This document shows, piece after piece, positions 58,060 to 64,000 of a stretch of DNA of 64,000 nt. The position numbers and the translations under genes were made by a program. The notes beneath the pieces were generated by a model. That model was not told the origin of the DNA and made no database searches. It saw nothing but the letters and a program-made list of their open reading frames with translations. The first letter of the stretch is position 1, and each line of letters starts with the position of its first letter. Where the stretch lies: contig JBITNC010000001.1 of NCBI GenBank assembly GCA_050084985.1, forward strand, positions 5,952,001-6,016,000, given 5' to 3'. The stretch is from Nageia nagi (lineage: Eukaryota; Pinophyta).

Positions 58060-59250
58060 TTGATAAATATTACTTTTTCAAAAGATATTGCAATGGGTTA
58101 ACAAGGCCAACAATAAATGTAGTACAATACAATTGATAATGTCTCAATTTTTTAGTAGCAAATACAACACCATAACATAGTTTTTCAATTGGTGTGTACG
58201 TAGCCTCATAATCAATGAGAGTTTTGCTAAAGTAATAAATATCTCTTTCTTTATTTTCCACATCTTTTTAGCACAGCATGGCCCCCAAGGTGTTTAATGT
58301 AGCTGAGATATACAAATAAGTAGGTTTGGAGAATTCCATAGGCACTAGGGGGTTGAGAACATATTATTTAATATCCTCAAAATCTTGTTGACATTTATCA
58401 TCCCATACAAATTTAACATCCTTTTTTAGTAAATGTGTGAAAGGTATGTATTTATCTCCAAGTTGGGAAATGAACCTCCTTATTGAATTGATCTTTCCTT
58501 GGAGACCCCTTAATTATTTTAGATTATTTGGGGGAGGCATGCTAATGATGGCTTTTACTTTCTTTGGATATACTTTGATTCCTCTTTTAGATACCATGAA
58601 ACCCAGTAACTTTCTAGAAGTAACACCAAAAGCACATTTTTGAGGTTTAAGTCTAAGTTTTTACCTTTTCAAAATTTGAAAGACCTCCTCAAGTATCTGT
58701 AGATGATCTTAGCCTTGTTTGGATTTTACCAAGATGTCACCAACATAGACCCCAATCGATTTATGAATGTGCTCATGAAACATTCAAACCATAACCCTTT
58801 GATAAGTAGCACCTACATTTTTTAGTCCAAAATGCATAACCTTCCAACAAAAATTTTCCCATGGAGTGGTAAAAGTAGTCTTATATTGGTCAATTGAATT
58901 GATAAAGATTTGATTAAAACTAGAAAAACCATCCATGAAAGATAATGTATCATGACTAGCTATGTTATCCATAATCATATCAATAGTAGGCAATGGGAAA
59001 TCATCTTTAGGATAGGCATTATTAATATCCCAAAAATTAGTGTAAACCTTATTTCCCCAATTGGATTTATGATAGGAACAATGTTAGCCATCCATTCATA
59101 ATAATTAATTGACCTAATAAAACTAGCATTTAAATATCTCTATTTCTTTCTTGACTAATAAAACTTTTGAAGGATGCATCTTTATTGGCTTTTTTTTATT
59201 GGTCTAACCCCCTTTTTAAGTGGTATATTGTGCATAACAAATGAAGTATC
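58060..59250 (-). pseudogene. E3 reverse transcriptase and gypsy RNase H
   Basis: 58993-58784 reads DMIMDNIASHDTLSFMDGFS, then CWKVMHFGLKNVGATYQR. The next block is YVGDILVKS, where the second-to-last Asp of Y-V-D-D is Gly, destroying the polymerase site. Thumb text KPQKCAFGV and LLGFMVSKRGIKV follows. RNase H at 58261-58070: DIYYFSKTLIDYEATYTPIE ending FATKKLRHYQLY. Multiple stops. Confidence 0.82.
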
Positions 59251-59565
59251 TAAACCAAGCATATCATTGTAAGATCAAGAAAAATTCTTGTGATGTTCAA
59301 TGGATTTTTTTTTATACCTTTCATGTTGTGAAGTAGGGAGGGATTCTCCAATTTGCATCAATATTATCTCATTAGTAGTTCCAATATTGATAGTCATCGA
59401 TTCTTGTATTGGAAAGGTAAGCTCATCTTTCTTTTGTAATAAAGAAGGTAATTCCTTAAATCCTTGTATGTCATCTGTAACATTATCCTCTAGTTGAACC
59501 TAAAACACTTCATTAAAATTCACTTCTTGACCAAAATAAGCATATTCATTGAGAATGTAACTCAC

Positions 59566-60960
59566 TTACCTCTTTTCATTAAACTTAGGCAATTCTGAAT
59601 GTGCCCCTAAGTATTCTAAAATATCATCATCAGTACTAAAATAATCAAATTCTAAAGGAATGGTATCATAAATCCATAAGTCTCTATCAATATTATCAGA
59701 TAATTCAATCAAATTACATCCCTTCATAAATTTTATAGGTCCCAAGGCTTTTTTTAGCATTGATATCACTTCCCAATCCATTCTTAGCCAATTATGTTTT
59801 ATAATTATTAGGAAATGAAGGCATCCCTTGTTCAAACTTTCCTAATCCTCCCCCTTTGTATTTACAATTTTCAATCATATACTTATGAACAAAAGGATAT
59901 GGAAAGAGTTTACTTGTGTATGTGGTCATGTGACCTATTATTGATTTATTAGTACTAGATAATATAGACATGATGGAGCAATATCCATTCTCATCTCCAT
60001 TGTTTACATGTCAATGACAACCCTTTAGAAAAAATGCACACCATTGATGGCCCTCCATAGAATTTTTGGTCATCCCAAATATTTCATAGATGTAAATAAA
60101 TCCAAGTTCTCAATTTTATAAGTACCCATCCTGATTTTTGTAAACTAGATATATTTTTTGTATTTCCCCCTAATGCATTGTGTTCTAAGGGCTCAATCTC
60201 ATATCTAGGAAAAGTTGTAATTTCTTCAAAATTTGTTGCATTACATAAAGCATATGATTTTGGATCAGCAAGAACTGTATGAACCTCACCTTGAAATTCA
60301 AAATTTAATCTTCTTATATACTGTAGAAGGGATTGCATCCATATCATGAAGCCAAGGCCTTCTCTATAACAAATTATATGATAATTTGGAATCAACCACC
60401 TGATATTTAGCTCCAATTGTTCTTACTCTTGTAGTGACCATAATTATGGCTATCCCCATCAATTTTTTAGATGATCTATCATATGCCCTAATCCTAAATG
60501 TAGCTTCTTCTAATGGAGGGACTTGTACACCTTTTTCTTTGAGTTGAATCAAAAACTTATGACATTAACAGTTGATCCATTATCTACCAAATTTATTTTA
60601 ATTTTTCATCCATCAATCATGGGTGTAATATATAAAGCTAAACATTCATCAAGCAACTCTTTAGTAAGCTTTTCAGATTTGTTAAAACAAATAGCATCAC
60701 ATTCCTTAATAGCTCTACACTTTTCAAAGAACATAGCAGTAGACATATTTGTAGGGACTACATCCTTTTTGAACAAAGCATATAAGATCTCCCTATGTGC
60801 TTCAGATGTGTATATAAGATCATACGAATTGATCTTTGTAGGAGTAGTTTTTAATTGCTCTATAACACTATGTATTTGGATTAGGTGGTATACATACTTG
60901 TTATGTAGTGACCGAATTGGGAGCATGCCTTGGATACCCTCTTTTTAACATTGCACATAC
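59566..60960 (-). pseudogene. E3 aspartic protease and G-patch-like region
   Basis: Protease motif LVDNGSTVNVIS near 60585 (D-N-G-S; catalytic Asp and Gly present). Then come GVQVPPLEEATFRIRAYDRS (60552-60364), LLGRPWLHDMDAIPS-like text across a frameshift, and EFQGEVHTVLADPKSYALCN (60416-60084). A glycine-rich GGGLGKFEQGMPSFP lies near 59850, matching the GRGLGRYEQGP of E1. 60926-60606 precedes the active site. Frameshifted and stopped at several points. Confidence 0.75.
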
Positions 60961-62177
60961 CTCTTTTTCCATTGAAATTGTACTCATGATATGTCCTTGA
61001 TTTGCATTTGTTTGTTCAATTTGATGCTTTCCTTAAGAACTAAGATCTAATATAGCTACCTCTAATGCCTTGCAAAAATTTGTAGCATGACCCTTCCTTT
61101 GATGAAATGTGCAATAAGCATATGATTTTCCCATAGTAACATTATCATCTTGGGCTAATTTTTCCATTGGCTACAATAATCCCTTTTTCATTATATCCCT
61201 CATAATAAATCATGGTTGAATTGGAAAAGTGTACCTCATGTCTTTTGTAGTAGTAGATCTTTGTAACTTTGGTGGAGAAGCAAGTCTATTAGCCATATGC
61301 ATAGTTTTTTCTTCTTTTTTAGCATATGTTCATCTATTTTCCTTATGAAAAGGGTTAGGTCCATACTTTAGCTCACCTAATTCAAGAAATGATTTCTCTT
61401 TTTGCAACAACTCTTGTATCAATGCTCCAAAGCCAATATTTTTATTACTAGGAGCATGCAAATTAAGAACAAGTACAATAGAATCTCTAAAGATAGCACA
61501 AATTTTAGTTTCATCCAATTTACTTCAAATTGATTGTCATACCTTTTTGAATCATGGAATGTATTTTTCTAATGTTTCATTACCCCCTTGCCTCATTGTA
61601 CATAACTTTGTAATAGTACTTTGATCTTTGATATTGTGTTTGTATTATTCCATGAATAACATGACTAATGACTTGAAGGAATAAATTAAACCACTAGGAA
61701 AATTATAGAACCATTAACTAGTGTCACCTTTCAGACTCCTTGGGAAGAATTTTTCCAACAACTTCTCCAACCCTAATTTCAACAAGCACTTCTCCTAAAA
61801 GCTTATAAGATGCTATTTTGAGTAATCTTTGCCACTAAACATATTGAACTTAGGGGCCTTGTGCTCAGGTGGTATGGGAAAATTACAAGTCTCCTCAAAC
61901 AAAGGTGAGATGAATACACCATTATAGTCTTCTTCATTTGATTGTGATCTATTGCTATTATCAAGATTGGTAAGTCATGTAATTATGATAGGATTTACTG
62001 AACCTTTTAAGTCATTTAATTCTTTACACATTGCATGCATCTCCCTTAGCATCTCTTGAATTTCTTCTTTCATGTTAATGTTGCTAACATCTTAGAAATA
62101 GCTATGAATGATGCTAATGATGTAGATTCATTACAAAATTCTTGCAAGATCTTGTCAGGAAGGTAAGATAAATTAAA
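60961..62177 (-). pseudogene. E3 gag (broken)
   Basis: Nucleocapsid knuckle at about 61140-61080: YCTFHQRKGHATNFC, spaced C-x2-H-x4-H-x4-C as in E1. 61518-61330 is an open 62-codon gag piece (LNLHAPSNKNIGFGALIQEL). Capsid text between 61950 and 61550 is faint. Start codon not resolvable. Confidence 0.68.
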
Positions 62178-62192
62178 CAATCGTGTTCACCA
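62178..62192 (-). promoter_or_regulatory. E3 candidate primer-binding site
   Basis: Minus strand TGGTGAACACGATTG, three bases inside the 5' LTR. It begins TGG as expected for pairing to a tRNA CCA end; I cannot name the tRNA with confidence. Confidence 0.6.
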
Positions 62193-62195
62193 AAA

Positions 62196-62766
62196 TGTAG
62201 ACCCAAAATAATACATAATTGATAAATTGATGCACTATTTATCTACCATATATTATTGAAACATATATCAAAAATATGGCATCAAATGAGCAATAATAAA
62301 TCATTTACCTTCATCATAATCACACAAACATGCAATAACATGCATGACATTAGTTACCTGTATTAGGTAGATATACAAATGAAATAAAAGATATGCAAAA
62401 GTGATACAAAAGGTTTAATAAATCTATGTAGAGGTGGTGTTACAAAACACCATTTTTGGTAGGATAGAGCAATCTTGCATGTGTTGAAGTCTCTCTTGGT
62501 ATTTTATCTTCCCTTGCATGATGATCTTATGTTGCCTTTGATGTATCTTTATAGCAACTTCCTTGTCTTCTTTTATTCTTGAGATCATTGCACATTACAT
62601 AAGTTGATGTGTATTTTTTTATTTTTGATACCTTTTACATTATACAATGGTCAATTACATTGATTACATTGCCTTAGGTATTATTTTAACCCTTTTTATA
62701 CTAAATATCATTGAGGCTCTAAAATGAATTATTTAATAAATAATAATTCATTTTTAGGCATCTACA
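62196..62766 (-). repeat. E3 5' LTR (right copy, 571 bp)
   Basis: + strand TGTAGACCCAAAATAATAC..TTTTTAGGCATCTACA. About 35 bp shorter than its partner because of a gap around 62340. Confidence 0.93.
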
Positions 62767-62771
62767 CCATT

Positions 62772-63203
62772 TATGGAATAACCAACTAGACAAATTGGAG
62801 ATATCTTATAGAGAGTTTGATCCTAATTATGGTTTTAAAGGGCTCCACCAACTTTGAATCCCACAAGAATTTTAATTTCTAGCAACTCCATTAAAAGGCC
62901 CCCTCCATGTTTAAGAAAATTTTGTTCTAGTTACTAGAATTTTTATCCCAACTGATAGCTAACTATAAGAGATAGTTAAATCATTGTACTAATATGCCAA
63001 TAGCCATGGTCATGGTTCAAGAATTAAATAATTCACACTAAGAATTATGGCACAAATTAGAGCAATCATCCCCCAAAATAGCACTCTCCCACATATTACC
63101 ATAATACCACACAAGTAATATTAATGAGACATCCATTTATTGTCATAATTCCACATAGATCTTGGATTGTAGCAGTACAAACCATTATTATTAAAATGAA
63201 TTC

Positions 63204-63206
<3 letters not shown>
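62772..63206. other. Non-coding spacer
   Basis: No gene or repeat that I can support between the E3 duplication and the ATT microsatellite. Confidence 0.45.
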
Positions 63207-63248
<42 letters not shown>

Positions 63249-63249
63249 G
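63207..63249. repeat. (ATT)n microsatellite
   Basis: About 14 uninterrupted ATT units, then one base change and two more. The Asn run seen in a minus-strand frame here is an artefact of this repeat. Confidence 0.95.
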
Positions 63250-63828
63250 TTATTATAGGATACGTTGTCTTCATTATCATAAAATTCGTTAGAATAATAA
63301 TCTTTATTTGATGGGATAATGGGCCAAATTTGATAGAATGATAAAATATGCATGATGAGACAATGGTAGAAATTCAACAAGATGATAGTAAAAAGGATAG
63401 GTAATAGGTATACATATATATGTAGATAAGGCTATAATATTGGTTTTATATTTATTTTTATAATTTCAAGGCTATATCAGGTAAAACCCCTTTCTAAACA
63501 AAGGCTATATATTTAAAATATCAAAAAAATAAAATAACAGGAAGGCTATTCCCCCTACAAAATAAAAAATTAATATAAAATTGGGAAAATATTATCAGGC
63601 CCCAGACCCACCAAAAATAGCCAAATCTAGATTTTTAATTTTTAATTATAGCCATTTGGCTATGGATTCAGCATTAACATTTTCCATGTACCATATTAAA
63701 ACTTGATATCTAACAATATCATATGTGCACTACATCAAAGTATGATATCTAACAATATCTTATGTGCACAATAACAAGTGCAAAAGATGAAATAGTCATG
63801 ATAATAATTCCCAAAAATTCATACTTCA
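63250..63828 (-). repeat. Probable copia LTR end (minus strand) with ~40-bp repeat
   Basis: On the minus strand AAGGGGGAG (63837-63829) is followed by TGAAGTATGAATTTTTGG, a polypurine tract and LTR start. Inside the presumed LTR, TTGATATCTAACAATATC at 63703 and ATGATATCTAACAATATC at 63742 are two units of the repeat also present at 53158-53270. The left LTR edge is unknown. Confidence 0.5.
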
Positions 63829-64000
63829 CTCCCCCTTAAGGAAAACTTTCATCCTAAGAGACTTCCTTAAATTTAAAAATTGAGCTTTTGGAAGTGAAAA
63901 TATTAATGGAAGAGATTGTTAAGTGCATGTCTTGAGCATCATATGTATAGTTTGAATACAACCCATTTTATCAAAAAAGTTTTGATGTATAATATTGCAA
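63829..64000 (-). other. Copia 3' internal end, truncated by window
   Basis: Sequence right of the polypurine tract; as minus-strand 3' internal region it should lead into a copia pol beyond the window. No domain is visible in the 170 bp available. Confidence 0.35.

Larger units (their letters stand above)
54351..62766 (-). mobile_element. E3: complete Tat-lineage Ty3/gypsy retrotransposon, dead
   Basis: 8416 bp. LTRs 54351-54956 and 62196-62766, polypurine tract inside the left LTR, candidate primer-binding site inside the right one, so it runs on the minus strand. Flanking pentamers GCATT (54346-54350) and CCATT (62767-62771) match at four of five bases. Coding order: gag, protease, G-patch-like stretch, RT, RNase H, aRH, integrase: the normal Tat order and a direct contrast to E2. 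No extra ORF of size follows the integrase. Many stops and a mutated RT active site make it non-autonomous. Confidence 0.9.

Noticed and set aside
63096-63380. 94-codon frame with a long Asn run
   Set aside because: Produced by the (ATT)n microsatellite.

Overview
The window looks like intergenic DNA from a seed plant with a large, repeat-rich genome. It is AT-rich and I see no host protein gene, tRNA or rRNA. Nearly everything recognisable comes from plant-type retroelements: Ty3/gypsy elements carrying a second, archaeal-type RNase H (aRH, Tat lineage or relatives), Ty1/copia including a Sirevirus-like copy, and an L1-type LINE with plant-style ORF1 and RNase H. The sequence alone does not separate a conifer from a large-genome angiosperm.

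Layout. 1-12555 (+): 3' part of a very large Tat-like element (E1) with gag, protease, RT-RH-aRH, integrase, an extra sense ORF, an antisense plant-mobile-domain (PMD) gene with a probable intron, a polypurine tract and a 3' LTR. 13467-27651 (-): an old gypsy element (E2) with 1.9-kb LTRs; its aRH lies before the RT and a very long extra ORF follows the integrase. 27652-33497: decayed DNA with a copia gag fragment, primer-binding site and LTR edge (-). 33498-34743: a 1246-bp palindrome of two head-to-head LTRs flanked by a perfect 5-bp duplication. 34824-44273 (+): a complete Sirevirus-like copia element (E4) with 2.04-kb LTRs and perfect target-site duplication. 44279-45288 (-): copia LTR. 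About 46225-52995 (-): degenerate L1 LINE. 52996-54350: minisatellite DNA. 54351-62766 (-): a complete but dead Tat element (E3) with 0.6-kb LTRs, near-perfect duplication and the usual RT-RH-aRH-INT order. 62767-64000: simple repeat and another copia LTR edge.

How the pieces relate. E3 and the palindrome share an LTR family. E1 and E3 share the gag knuckle, a protease followed by a glycine-rich G-patch-like stretch, the aRH, and the polypurine tract/LTR junction style. E2 differs from both in domain order, so the window carries its own internal control. Most in-frame stops in these elements are one transition away from CAA, CAG, CGA or TGG. In E4 the 1691-codon frame has eight such stops and no frameshift. 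This fits silencing and methylcytosine deamination rather than random decay.

The strongest candidates for something undescribed are the integrated inverted-LTR palindrome, the PR-aRH-RT-RH-INT order plus giant downstream ORF of E2, and the combination of a sense ORF3 with an antisense, apparently spliced PMD gene in E1. All coordinates of broken genes are approximate unless a stop, start or repeat edge is named.
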